Shown here: one piece after another, positions 37,399 to 45,939 of the stretch
Numbering within the stretch: the stretch's first letter is position 1
Layout of the letters: each line of letters starts with the position of its first letter
Source of the DNA: Candidatus Poribacteria bacterium
GTDB lineage: Bacteria; Poribacteria; WGA-4E; PCPOR2b
Reading direction: 5' to 3'
Assembly (NCBI GenBank): GCA_022822005.1
Contig: JAJECO010000053.1
Location: 62,001-126,000, forward strand
DNA length: 64,000 bases
The notes under the pieces: model-generated
Databases searched by the model: none
What the model was told of the DNA's origin: nothing
Seen by the model: only the letters and a program-made list of their open reading frames with translations
Translations under genes and position numbers: made by a program

Positions 37399-39219
37399 TT
37401 AGAGGTAAGCACCACCTTTGACGGTTCTTACATCCCGTCTTTTCGGCTCTGGCTCGTGGGTCAACGCTTTAATGTTAACGATCCGATCGCCTTTCCGTCC
37501 CGATATCTTCGCCCAATCGTCGGGATTGGTGGTGTTAGGCAGATCTTCATTCTCCTTATATTCTTCCTGGATCGCCATTTCAAGGTCTTCGAGGGTCATG
37601 CCTTTTTCTTTCCCGTCAGAATCGATCAACCGCTTGATTGCCATCTTCTTGGCACGATCAACGATGTTTTCAATCATCGCACCGCTCGCAAAATCCTTGA
37701 AGTAGAGCGTCTCACGTTCTCCACGATTGTAGGTTACCTCAATGAACTTGTTCTCGTCGGTGGTCGCGTACATCTTCTCAATCGCTTGGGCAGCGAGAGC
37801 GTCAGCCGCTTTTTCCCGATCACCATCAAATTTTTCCAGCATGGACGGGGCAATTGGAAGATCTGGTGTCAGGTATATGGCGAAAATATCCTTTGCTCCC
37901 TCAGCTTCGGGCCGATCGACCTTAATCTTGATATCCAACCGACCGGGACGTAAAACAGCGGGATCCAGAAGATCTTGGCGGTTGCTCGCACCGATGACAA
38001 CCACATCTCTAAGCCCTTCGACACCATCGATCTCAGCGAGGAATTGAGGCACCACCGTTGACTCCATATCGGACGAAATGCCCATGCCTCTGGATCGGAA
38101 AAGCGAGTCCATCTCATCAAAGAAGATGATGACCGGCACCCCTTCTTTGGATTTATCCTTGGCTTTCTGGAAGACTTCTCGAATCTTTCGTTCCGTCTCA
38201 CCAACATACTTATTTAGCAGCTCGGGTCCTTTGATATTGATAAAATAGCTTTCAACATCATCTCTACCTGTCTGTTCCCTAACCCGCGCAGCCAAGCTGT
38301 TAGCGACCGCCTTGGCGATTAAGGTTTTGCCGCAGCCGGGGGGACCATAGAGTAGTACACCTTTTGGAGGCTTTAACTGGAATTCCCTGTATTCGTCGGG
38401 ATAGAGGTAAGGCGTTTCAATAGCGTCCCGAATCGCCTCAATCTGTTCATTCAATCCGCCAATATCCGAATACTTAATGTTCGGCACCTCTTCGAGCAGC
38501 AGGTCTTCAACTTCAAGTTTGGGTAGCCTCTCCATAACCATCCCTGTGATCGGATTCAGCATGACATTATCCCCGAACTTAAGCTCCGCCTCATTGAGCG
38601 GATCCGATACTTCCACGACTCGCTCTTCATCGGCGCGTAGAGTCACAAGCACACGGTTATCATCAAGCATCTCCTTGACCTTGACCACTTCGCCCTGCCG
38701 CTCAAACTCCCTAACACTCACAACATTCATCACGCCGTTGACGATAACCTCTTGACCTTTTTGGAGCTGATCGGCGTCGATTTCCGGATCCGCATTGACA
38801 CGCCACCTTTTGCCACCGAGGTCGATATCAAGCGTCCCGTCATCGTTGGATTGGAGGTATACGCCGTAGTTGTTCGGTGGGGCACTGAGTTGTTCGACCT
38901 TCTCCTTCAACTGCTCCAACTTCTCTTTCGCTTCTTGAAGGGTACCAGTCAACTTCCGATTTCTACGGTGGGCGTGCATTAAGTCGCGGGTCATTTCATA
39001 GAGACGAACTTCAACATCGTCGGAAGGCGCAGCGTTTAAGCGTCTTCTCAAGTCATCAATTTCGCTCTCCAGCGACTCGATAGTGAATGTCAACTCACGA
39101 ATCTTTCTTTCGTAGGATATCCGCTCTGAGGAAGGCGCGGACAGATTCGCTTGATCTTCCATCTCTTCAAGGGCATCTCCCGAATCTTGCTTTTCAGATG
39201 GGTTCTTGATGGTAGCCAT
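37399..39219 (-). CDS. arc: Proteasome-activating AAA ATPase ARC/Mpa
   Basis: A 606-residue ring ATPase that recognises Pup and feeds pupylated proteins into the 20S core. An N-terminal coiled coil (about 35-110) for Pup is followed by tandem OB domains. The AAA module has Walker A GPPGCGKT and Walker B IIFFDEMDSLF. The C-terminus GGAYL gives the penultimate-Tyr motif that docks on PrcA. First gene of the six-gene operon, with a consensus promoter about 210 bases upstream. The symbol is mpa in mycobacteria. Confidence 0.95.
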   Translation of the reverse strand: MATIKNPSEKQDSGDALEEMEDQANLSAPSSERISYERKIRELTFTIESLESEIDDLRRRLNAAPSDDVEVRLYEMTRDLMHAHRRNRKLTGTLQEAKEKLEQLKEKVEQLSAPPNNYGVYLQSNDDGTLDIDLGGKRWRVNADPEIDADQLQKGQEVIVNGVMNVVSVREFERQGEVVKVKEMLDDNRVLVTLRADEERVVEVSDPLNEAELKFGDNVMLNPITGMVMERLPKLEVEDLLLEEVPNIKYSDIGGLNEQIEAIRDAIETPYLYPDEYREFQLKPPKGVLLYGPPGCGKTLIAKAVANSLAARVREQTGRDDVESYFINIKGPELLNKYVGETERKIREVFQKAKDKSKEGVPVIIFFDEMDSLFRSRGMGISSDMESTVVPQFLAEIDGVEGLRDVVVIGASNRQDLLDPAVLRPGRLDIKIKVDRPEAEGAKDIFAIYLTPDLPIAPSMLEKFDGDREKAADALAAQAIEKMYATTDENKFIEVTYNRGERETLYFKDFASGAMIENIVDRAKKMAIKRLIDSDGKEKGMTLEDLEMAIQEEYKENEDLPNTTNPDDWAKISGRKGDRIVNIKALTHEPEPKRRDVRTVKGGAYL

Positions 39220-39521
39220 AGTAACCTTACCTCGGTATTATCTTTAGAATTACGGGATGGAGGCTATCACTATACCGGTGGGAAATAGCATACCATCTCG
39301 TTTTATTAGCTCCAAAAGGATCTTGCTTCTAAGATTTGAATCTGTAACCGATAATTCCTCCGGGTTTTGAGTAGATCAATTTCTGTCATAATCTCACTCC
39401 CGGGCGTCACCATACTGCTCAAGAATAGGGTAGATTATAGCATTCGACTATAGTGGTGTCAAGTAAAATACTGCCGTATCAAGGCTCAAACGTGAGTTCA
39501 AGCCTTTATGAAACCTGAATC
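39220..39521. other. Proteasome operon upstream region
   Basis: No gene in 302 bases. It holds the promoter at 39434-39462 and a leader of about 200 bases leading to arc. No REP palindrome is seen, unlike most gaps of this size. Confidence 0.6.
39434..39462 (-). promoter_or_regulatory. Perfect consensus sigma-70 promoter of the proteasome operon
   Basis: On the minus strand TTGACA, exactly 17 bases, TATAAT. Both hexamers are perfect. Transcription should start near 39427, giving a leader of roughly 208 bases before the arc ATG. It implies strong constitutive expression unless the leader or a repressor limits it. Confidence 0.85.
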
Positions 39522-40376
39522 TTATTGCCCTGCGTTGAATACCTCGCGCAAGAACTGAATCGACGGAGGAACTTCCTTATCAAAATCCCTAAAGTTGCAC
39601 TCCACAGAGACCCGCTTATTGTATCCCGCGTCAGCGAGGCTCTTGGCAAAACGCTGATAATCGTATTTACCGCTGCCCGGATAGAGCCGATCCGTGTCTG
39701 CGACATGCACATGCACAATCCGCTCTCCCGCACGAACGATTTCATCAAACGCTTCCCCTTCAAGCATCTGGTGATAAAAGTCAACGAGCACTTGGACTTC
39801 CGGTTGCATCAATTCATCGGCAAACTGGACAGCCTCGGCGATGCTGTTAATCATGTTTGTCTCCGCGCGGTTAAGGGGTTCTATAGCGATGACAAGTCCG
39901 TGTTGACCTGCGTAATTCCCGGCAGCCTCCAAGAATTCAAGGATCTGGTCATGCGCCCGTTTGCGAGAGAACCCTTCCGGCACACCCCGTGCACCACCGC
40001 TCCCGAATACAATAATCTCACCGCCAAGTTCGGCTGCACGTTCCGTCGCACTCGCCAGGTAATTGTCCAGTCGGGCCTTGTCAACATCTGGACCGGTCAC
40101 CTTTAAGTCGGCGGGGATAAAGCTATTAAAGCATTCGGCTCGCAGCGAGTAATTGGATAGCATCTCCTTGAAGTCCTCGAAAAGGGATTTTGGGGATTCC
40201 GGGCAGAGCATTCCCACGCCGAACTCGAAAAAATCACACCCCGCCTCCGACAAAGTTTTGAGCGTTGCAGGTGCTTTCTCTAACTTCGCTCTGTAAGCCG
40301 AACCGGTGTCCAACTGTTTGGCGTCAACCGTCTGTGGAACAAAGGAGGCGAGTCCTGCACAGCAGCTTAGTTTCAT
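39522..40376 (-). CDS. Sugar phosphate isomerase/epimerase (xylose isomerase-like TIM barrel)
   Basis: A 284-residue TIM-barrel protein of the AP-endonuclease-2/xylose-isomerase-like superfamily. Metal-site residues are visible in IAIEPLNR (Glu), VLVDFYHQ (Asp, His), HVHVAD and VSVECNF (Glu). The start MKLSCCAGLASF lacks a clear signal peptide. Members isomerise or epimerise sugars or inositol derivatives; the substrate is unknown. It stands upstream of the proteasome promoter on the same strand and after a family-2 repeat element. Confidence 0.8.
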   Translation of the reverse strand: MKLSCCAGLASFVPQTVDAKQLDTGSAYRAKLEKAPATLKTLSEAGCDFFEFGVGMLCPESPKSLFEDFKEMLSNYSLRAECFNSFIPADLKVTGPDVDKARLDNYLASATERAAELGGEIIVFGSGGARGVPEGFSRKRAHDQILEFLEAAGNYAGQHGLVIAIEPLNRAETNMINSIAEAVQFADELMQPEVQVLVDFYHQMLEGEAFDEIVRAGERIVHVHVADTDRLYPGSGKYDYQRFAKSLADAGYNKRVSVECNFRDFDKEVPPSIQFLREVFNAGQ

Positions 40377-40388
40377 GAAGTCTCCTTT

Positions 40389-40550
40389 TATAGTAGATTT
40401 TAGAATTAATGAGACACTCCAAACCGGTGCGGTTAGGAAAACGAAACTACCGTTTGGTAGGCGCTGTTTCTAACTGCGCCTATTCGGTGCGGTTGCAAAC
40501 CGCACCTACCGGGAGGCGAAAGTGTCCATTTATTTTTAGAATCCACCATA
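40389..40550. mobile_element. Family-2 MITE-like element, copy I
   Basis: Starts TATAGTAGATTTTAGAATTA and ends AGAATCCACCATA. The inside has GGTAGGCGCTGTTTC, GGTGCGGTTGCAAACCGCACC and GGCGAAAGTGTCC. It touches the stop codon of the PhyH gene at 40551. Its right part matches the uninterrupted form of copy J. Confidence 0.75.
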
Positions 40551-41309
40551 TTACACAGTTTTCCCAATAAGGTGTTCCCACATTTCCATCCGCAACCCGC
40601 GTTCCTTGTAGTGATCGGATTGGGAACAGGCGCATGCTCTCTCGAAGCTGAAGCGACGCATTGATGCAGCGACTTCCTCCGGATGGTGGTTCCAGCTTGG
40701 CGATTTCGGCTCGCTGCCGCGAGTGAAAAGAAACTTGAGCATGTAACGTGTCTTTGTTCCACGATTCGCTGATGCAGCGTGCCAGATGTCGTAGTGTGTG
40801 ATCGCCACTGTGCCTGCCTTGACGGTAAGGGGGACCTGCTCGCGGAAGTTGGCGTATGTCGCCATGCGGTCGGTCGGGGCATTGCGGAAGTGTGTTCCGG
40901 GCATGATCACCGTCGGTCCCAGTTCTGCTGGCACATCTTGGGGATAGTACATTGCCAAGACAGTTTGGATGTGATGATGCCGTTTGTTTGTGCCGTCTTG
41001 GTGCCACGCTTGGCTCCGTGTGCCGGGCGGGTTCACGTGACAGTGGCGGTGACCGTTCATCTGCATATCTTCGCCGAGTAAGCTTACCAATGCACCGCGT
41101 ACCTTGGGATGATCGTAGACCTGATAGAGTTTCGGGACTTTATCCAGAATCCCATCGCCCGGATTGTTTCGCGGGATATCTAACGCCTCAAGCTCTTCGT
41201 AGATCGATTCGTTGAAGCCGTCAGGGAAATCTGCTTCAACAATATGGGAGCCGTGGATGATAAAAGAGATGATTTCGTCGTCACTCAATAGATACGGTTT
41301 GTCAGCCAT
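40551..41309 (-). CDS. PhyH family dioxygenase, canonical
   Basis: A 252-residue PhyH protein with iron ligands H103-Q-D105 and His177 and Arg188 for 2-oxoglutarate. Its core (YYPQDVPAELGPTVIMPGTHF) is close to that of the gene at 58431 (YYPQDTPIEMGPTQLVPGTH), so these two form one subgroup. The substrate is unknown. Its ATG overlaps the stop of the upstream unknown gene by 8 bases, so they should be translated together. Confidence 0.87.
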   Translation of the reverse strand: MADKPYLLSDDEIISFIIHGSHIVEADFPDGFNESIYEELEALDIPRNNPGDGILDKVPKLYQVYDHPKVRGALVSLLGEDMQMNGHRHCHVNPPGTRSQAWHQDGTNKRHHHIQTVLAMYYPQDVPAELGPTVIMPGTHFRNAPTDRMATYANFREQVPLTVKAGTVAITHYDIWHAASANRGTKTRYMLKFLFTRGSEPKSPSWNHHPEEVAASMRRFSFERACACSQSDHYKERGLRMEMWEHLIGKTV

Positions 41310-41697
41310 CGTAAACCTCCAATTTTTGTAGGATAAACTCGTAGCCTAAGATGTCAATCTCCCGGTCATCAAATTCTGTTCGTTGATCCGGAAAGTGGAT
41401 GACCTGCCAGCCGTCCAGAACCGCGTCGTGCACGGTATTGTAGAGCCAATCCTGCTCCTCTGTCACAATCTCCGTGACTGAACCTTGCACCGGTTCGTGT
41501 AATGCCAACCCGATAACCTGAGAACGGATGTTCGGTGTCACTGCATGGAGATAGAGCAGGCGCTGTCGCGTGTCTTTCCGGTTTGTGCTGATAATCTGGC
41601 GGAGTTGATCTAGATCGCCGCCCTGAATCCCGCCATTATCCAGTTTGGCACGTGCCTCGTCGATCCATCCCTCAATTGCTGCAAAAGCGGTTGGCAT
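41302..41697 (-). CDS. Unknown protein coupled to a PhyH gene
   Basis: About 131 residues from the ATG at 41697; the frame is open to 41736, but that adds only a lysine-rich stretch. I do not recognise it. It is mostly helical, with LRQIISTNRKDTRQRLLYLHAV and a Trp-rich end (DGWQVIHFPDQRTEFDDREI). Its last codons overlap the following PhyH gene by 8 bases, which suggests a shared job, perhaps a small partner subunit. No signal peptide. Confidence 0.55.
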   Translation of the reverse strand: MPTAFAAIEGWIDEARAKLDNGGIQGGDLDQLRQIISTNRKDTRQRLLYLHAVTPNIRSQVIGLALHEPVQGSVTEIVTEEQDWLYNTVHDAVLDGWQVIHFPDQRTEFDDREIDILGYEFILQKLEVYDG

Positions 41698-41833
41698 AGC
41701 TTTCTCTTTCTTTTTTTTCGCGGCGCAAAGAACCATTTATAGTAAATCTGTAGGTTTGTAGTAGGGCGATTCATCGCCCATCCTAACGGTCAATCAATTG
41801 TGAATACTACTAACCGCGCAATCGGTGGCACCG

Positions 41834-42073
41834 TTACGACTCTAAATCTGTTTTATTGCATGTTGACTCAGCCCACCAGTCTAACGCTTTTTTTTGAAGT
41901 GCAAGGGCAGTATACTGGTCCCGATATTCTTCTAAGCCACCAACCCAATCCAATTTCAGTCTCTTTTTCCGCTTTGAAACCTTTTGGGTTAACAGGAAAT
42001 CAATGAAGTCGACTACCTCTTTACGGAGATCTGGTGGCAGTTGGTTGAATTTTTTAACAATATTAGGTTCCAT
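41834..42073 (-). CDS. DUF2281/VapB-type antitoxin-like protein
   Basis: A 79-residue protein: LPPDLRKEVVDFIDFLLTQK is the DUF2281 helix, typical of antitoxin-like proteins beside PIN toxins. The second half (LDWVGGLEEYRDQYTALALQKKALDW) is nearly repeated by the small ORF at 42521-42634 on the other side of the PIN gene. It lies 71 bases after the PIN gene on the same strand. Together they look like a VapBC locus with a duplicated antitoxin end. Confidence 0.75.
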   Translation of the reverse strand: MEPNIVKKFNQLPPDLRKEVVDFIDFLLTQKVSKRKKRLKLDWVGGLEEYRDQYTALALQKKALDWWAESTCNKTDLES

Positions 42074-42144
42074 CTTTACCTCCTAGAAGATTCCCTTGAT
42101 GGGGCTCTGCGTTGGTCTACCATACATTTCTTCAATCAAGCGTT

Positions 42145-42543
42145 TTATTCCAGAACTTCGGCAGGTTCCTTACGTTTTCTCTCTGTTCGATCGAAATCCT
42201 TATCAAAACTGACGAGTTGCAGATCGTATTTCTCAGCGACAGCATATTGGTAGGCATCGTCAAAATCAAGGCTGAATTGCTGAACTGACTGGTCTAATGT
42301 CTTGAGATCTTCCGGGTCTAATGAGAGGATATCAATACCATCAACAACGATATCTTCCAAAAACGAGATAAAGAGCGCAAACTTCTTTAACCGGAACAGA
42401 GTGATACCAATGGAATAAAGGGAGAAATCCGTCATGAAGACTATATTCAAATCAGTCGAGCGCAAAAATGATTGGACTTCGGCGGCTTTGTCTTGATTCA
42501 ACAGTGTTTCCAGAAAAATATTAGTATCCACAAGGTACATCAT
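42145..42543 (-). CDS. PIN-domain toxin (VapC-like)
   Basis: A 132-residue PIN-domain protein. The acidic residues of the nuclease site are visible: YLVDTNIFLE near the start, DDAYQYAVAEKYDLQLVSFDKDF near the end. VapC toxins cut tRNA or rRNA and are held in check by a VapB. Its start overlaps the end of the 37-codon ORF before it by 23 bases in another frame, and a DUF2281 antitoxin-like gene follows. Which of the two is its antitoxin cannot be told. Confidence 0.8.
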   Translation of the reverse strand: MMYLVDTNIFLETLLNQDKAAEVQSFLRSTDLNIVFMTDFSLYSIGITLFRLKKFALFISFLEDIVVDGIDILSLDPEDLKTLDQSVQQFSLDFDDAYQYAVAEKYDLQLVSFDKDFDRTERKRKEPAEVLE

Positions 42544-42634
42544 CCCTCCAGTCTAACGCTTTTTCCTGAAGTTCAAGGGCGGTATACTGGTCCCGATATT
42601 CCTTTAAGCCTCCAATCCAATTTTTGATGCTCAT
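42521..42634 (-). CDS. 37-codon VapB-like ORF overlapping the PIN gene
   Basis: From the ATG at 42634: MSIKNWIGGLKEYRDQYTAL, continuing to ALDWRDDV and a TAA at 42521. It copies the C-terminal half of the DUF2281 protein at 41834 (WVGGLEEYRDQYTALALQKKALDW) and lacks the N-terminal half. AAGGTAG precedes the ATG. It could be a working toxin-binding peptide or the leftover of a duplicated antitoxin. Confidence 0.5.
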   Translation of the reverse strand: MSIKNWIGGLKEYRDQYTALELQEKALDWRDDVPCGY

Positions 42635-42656
42635 ATCAAAGTCTACCTTGTTGAAT

Positions 42657-43397
42657 TTATGCATTGGTATTCGGCATGGAATCAAAGCCGAGCAGCCGCT
42701 TCATCGTCGGTGTCGCACGCGAAACAACCTCCTCAGAGACGATTTTCTGTTGATCTTGCTGCGGCTTCATAAAAGAACGACAGAAGAAACCGAGCAGACA
42801 GACACGCGCGCGGTCGGTGTGGTTCGCGGAGGAAGCGTGCCAGAGCGATCCGTTGATAATCATCACAGAGCCCTTTGGACCGGTGATCTGTGCGGCATCA
42901 TCGTAGTTGACACCCGGTTCTGGACGGGAGCTAACCCGGAGGTGGCTGCCGGGGACGCAACGGGTCGCGCCGTTCTCAGGTGTAAAATCGTCGAGAAACC
43001 AGACACTATTAGCTGAGAGGGCAAAACTCGGGCGGGGCGTCGGCATCGCACCCAGCGGGTGATCAATGTGAAATCCGCCATCCGGCGCGCCGGCCCCGAT
43101 AATGTTCACAGTGAACGAACTGAGCGTGCAGTCCTCACCGAGTAGGTACTCTATCGCGTTGAGTACACGCGGATACTGGATAGCGTCTTCAAATATATCG
43201 CCTTTGTCCACCAGATTCCACACCCGCTGTGCCCTGTCTTCCATGTACACATGCTCCGTTAGCACCTCTCGCTCCTGCTCAGCGAGTGCCATCGATCGCT
43301 CGCGTAATGCGTCCGCGTGATCGGCTGTTATAGCGTTTTTCAGAAGTACAAAGCCGTGTTCATCAAGGTGGGCTTTCTCTGCATCTGTAAGCATCAA
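42657..43397 (-). CDS. PhyH family dioxygenase, canonical
   Basis: A 246-residue PhyH protein: iron ligands H110-I-D112 and His187, Arg198, and VPGSHL at 148-153. It opens LTDAEKAHLDEHGFVLLKNAI, the usual family start. Its core (NSVWFLDDFTPENGATRCVPG) is like that of hydroxylases acting on small acids or lipids, but the substrate is unknown. A GGAGATATTG site precedes the ATG. It is the first gene of a set of four same-strand PhyH genes running to 45919. Confidence 0.87.
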   Translation of the reverse strand: MMLTDAEKAHLDEHGFVLLKNAITADHADALRERSMALAEQEREVLTEHVYMEDRAQRVWNLVDKGDIFEDAIQYPRVLNAIEYLLGEDCTLSSFTVNIIGAGAPDGGFHIDHPLGAMPTPRPSFALSANSVWFLDDFTPENGATRCVPGSHLRVSSRPEPGVNYDDAAQITGPKGSVMIINGSLWHASSANHTDRARVCLLGFFCRSFMKPQQDQQKIVSEEVVSRATPTMKRLLGFDSMPNTNA

Positions 43398-43437
43398 TAT
43401 CTCCTTTGTTACGTTTCGTGTTTCATGTCCTCTCGCT

Positions 43438-44244
43438 TCAAGGCTGGTGGTCTGTATTCACCGGAGGTTCATCGTTACCCATAAAGCGTTCCATCGTATT
43501 GATGGTTGCGGGAGAGGTTCGGAAATCGGCGACCCACGGCTCACGGAAATAAGCCAGTTTCTCGCGTGGTAGACCCGCCATCACTTCGGGTGGAATCTTC
43601 AACCGATGCCAGTGGGTGGCGAGATGCGCGTAGGCGTGGAGAATAGCGACACGCGGTGTATCCCGTTTCCAGATAGGTCCCGCATGACAGAGGTTTTCCG
43701 TAAAAAAGATCGCACTGCCAGCCGGGCATTCGTAGCGCACCAAAAATTCGCTCTCCTTCCCATCCTCCCATGACATATGATCCGGGTGCATTGGGAAGTT
43801 TGCCTTGTGGCTGCCGACGATAAAGCAGGTCGCACCGTCCTCCTTCTTCACATCGGTCAGTTCAAAGACGACCCGCACCATACCCGCATGGATTCGTCCG
43901 TTCTGGACACGATAGCCAAAGATGGGGTCTGCCTGTCCCGGCCCCCCGCCGTGCAGTTCGCCGTGGCACTCACCCTTCAATCGCCACGTCAATCCACACC
44001 CCTCCAGTCGAACATCGGGACCGATGATTTCGTGCAACACCTCAATAACCTTTGGGTGATCGATCAGCAGGCTTGCAGCCCCTCCCGGAATGGCTCGATG
44101 TTCCGGCGGCAGCGACTCAGGATTGTGCTGAATTCGATCAGCTTGGTCAATAATTGCAGCAACTTCATCGGGCGTCAAAATCGCCGGACGGACTAAAAAA
44201 CCGGTTAAGTCAAACCGGAAACGTTCCTCTTCGGTCAACCCCAT
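43438..44244 (-). CDS. PhyH-family protein with HxG motif, tandem copy 1
   Basis: A 268-residue protein. The expected iron motif region reads H94-G-E96-L-H98-G-G100. Aligned by distance to LTDV, His98 takes the family's first ligand place and Gly100 replaces its aspartate; H94-G-E96 is an alternative HxE. Distal His187 and Arg198 are present, as is VGSHK. It may be a halogenase-like or otherwise unusual oxygenase, or use H94/E96. By eye it is about nine-tenths identical to the next copy. Confidence 0.83.
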   Translation of the reverse strand: MGLTEEERFRFDLTGFLVRPAILTPDEVAAIIDQADRIQHNPESLPPEHRAIPGGAASLLIDHPKVIEVLHEIIGPDVRLEGCGLTWRLKGECHGELHGGGPGQADPIFGYRVQNGRIHAGMVRVVFELTDVKKEDGATCFIVGSHKANFPMHPDHMSWEDGKESEFLVRYECPAGSAIFFTENLCHAGPIWKRDTPRVAILHAYAHLATHWHRLKIPPEVMAGLPREKLAYFREPWVADFRTSPATINTMERFMGNDEPPVNTDHQP

Positions 44245-44274
44245 ATTGCTTCCTCCATATTCGCGTTTTCAGGT

Positions 44275-45081
44275 TCAAGGCCGGTGATCGGTATTTACCG
44301 CTGGCTCATCGTTACCCATAAAGCGTTCCATTGTATTATGAGTCGCCGGGCGAGTTCGGAAATCAGCAATCCACGGCTCACGGAAATAGGCTTGCTTTTC
44401 TCGTGGCAGACCCGCCATCACCTCCGGCGGAATCGTCAACCGATGCCAATGGGTGGCGAGATGCGCGTAGGCGTGGAGAATAGCGATGCGCGGTGTATCC
44501 CGTTTCCAGATCGGTCCCGCATGACAGAGGTTCTCCGTAAAAAAGATGGCGCTGCCAGCCGGACATTCGTAACGCACCAAAAACTCGCTTTCTTTCCCAT
44601 CCTCCCACGACATGTGATCCGGGTGCATTGGGAAGTTCCGCTTGTGACTGCCGACGATGAAACAGGTTGCACCGTCCTCTTTCTTCACATCAGTCAGTTC
44701 AAAAACAACTCGTACCATCCCCGCGTGAATCCGACCATTCTGGACACGATAGCCGAAGATCGGATCCGCCTGTCCCCGCCAGCCGCCGTGCAGTTCGCCG
44801 TGCGATTCACCCTTCAACCGCCAAGTCAATCCACACGCCTCCAGCCGGATATCGGGACCGATGATTTCGTGTAGCACCTCAATGACCTTTGGGTGGTCGA
44901 TCAGCAGACTTGCGGCGCCTCCCGGAATTCTCCGATGCTCCGGCGGCAGGGACTCAAGGTTATGCCGAATACGGTCGGCTTGGTCAACAATTGCAGCAAC
45001 CTCATCGGGCGTCAAAATCGCCGGACGGACTAAAAAACCGGTTAAATCAAACCGGAAACGTTCCTCTTCGGTCATCGCCAT
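44275..45081 (-). CDS. PhyH-family protein with HxG motif, tandem copy 2
   Basis: 268 residues, nearly the same as copy 1 at 43438, so a recent duplication. Motif H94-G-E96-L-H98-G-G100 is kept; the following residues differ (GWRGQADP against GGPGQADP). Distal His187 and Arg198 are kept. The C-terminus (MERFMGNDEPAVNTDHRP) is shared. The gap to copy 1 is 30 bases, so the copies are probably cotranscribed. Substrate unknown. Confidence 0.83.
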   Translation of the reverse strand: MAMTEEERFRFDLTGFLVRPAILTPDEVAAIVDQADRIRHNLESLPPEHRRIPGGAASLLIDHPKVIEVLHEIIGPDIRLEACGLTWRLKGESHGELHGGWRGQADPIFGYRVQNGRIHAGMVRVVFELTDVKKEDGATCFIVGSHKRNFPMHPDHMSWEDGKESEFLVRYECPAGSAIFFTENLCHAGPIWKRDTPRIAILHAYAHLATHWHRLTIPPEVMAGLPREKQAYFREPWIADFRTRPATHNTMERFMGNDEPAVNTDHRP

Positions 45082-45112
45082 ATTACTATCCTTCGTATCC
45101 GCATTTTCGTGG

Positions 45113-45919
45113 TCAGGGACGGTGATCGGTATTCACCGACGACTCATCATTGTTGATAAAACGTTCCATTGTGTTGTGAGTTGCTGGACGGGTACGGAAA
45201 TCGGCAATCCACGGCTCACGAAAATAGGCCTGCTTTTCTCGTGGCAGTCCGGCGATCACTTCAGGGGGAATCGTAAGTCGATGCCAATGGGTTGCGAGAT
45301 GGGCATAAGCGTTCAGCACCGTTACGCGCGGTTCTTCCCGTTGCCACACGGGTCCCGCGTGACAGAGATTCTCCGTGAAAAAGACCGCACTGCCAGCTGG
45401 GCAGTCGTAACTCATTAAGAACGGGCTCCGTTTTTCCGGCTCCAACGACAGATGATCTGGGTGCATCGGAAAATTCGACTTGTGGCTGCCCACAATGAAA
45501 TGCGTCCCACCATCTTCCTTACCGACATCAGTCAGTTCAAAGACGACCCGCACCATACCCGCGTGAATCCGTCCCTCCCTAACACGGTAGCCGAAGATAG
45601 GGTCTGCCTGTTGGGGGCCCCCACCATGAAGGTCCCCGTGCGCCTCCCCTTTCCGACGCCAGACACAATAGCTGTTTTCAAGCCGAATATCGGGCCCGAT
45701 AATGTCGTGCAGCACGTCAATGACCTTTGGATGATCTATCAGTACGCTGGACGGGCCGCTCGGCACAGCACGATGTTCTGGAGGCAATGATTCCACATCG
45801 TGTCTGATATGGTATATCTGATCTCTAATCGCAGTAATCTCTTCCGATGTAAGAATAGCTGGACGGACCAGAAAACCGGTCAAATCGAAACGGAAGCGTT
45901 CCTCTTCAGTCATCCCCAT
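45113..45919 (-). CDS. PhyH-family protein with HxG motif, tandem copy 3
   Basis: 268 residues from the ATG at 45919, which has GGAGGAGAG before it and matches the start of the other copies (MGMTEEERFRFD). The longer frame to 45985 runs into a repeat element. The motif is H94-G-D96-L-H98-G-G100, so the acidic residue at 96 is Asp where the other two have Glu. This copy is the most diverged of the three, roughly three-quarters identical by eye, and would be the oldest branch. Confidence 0.83.
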   Translation of the reverse strand: MGMTEEERFRFDLTGFLVRPAILTSEEITAIRDQIYHIRHDVESLPPEHRAVPSGPSSVLIDHPKVIDVLHDIIGPDIRLENSYCVWRRKGEAHGDLHGGGPQQADPIFGYRVREGRIHAGMVRVVFELTDVGKEDGGTHFIVGSHKSNFPMHPDHLSLEPEKRSPFLMSYDCPAGSAVFFTENLCHAGPVWQREEPRVTVLNAYAHLATHWHRLTIPPEVIAGLPREKQAYFREPWIADFRTRPATHNTMERFINNDESSVNTDHRP

Positions 45920-45939
45920 AGTTCTCTCCTCCATCTGAA

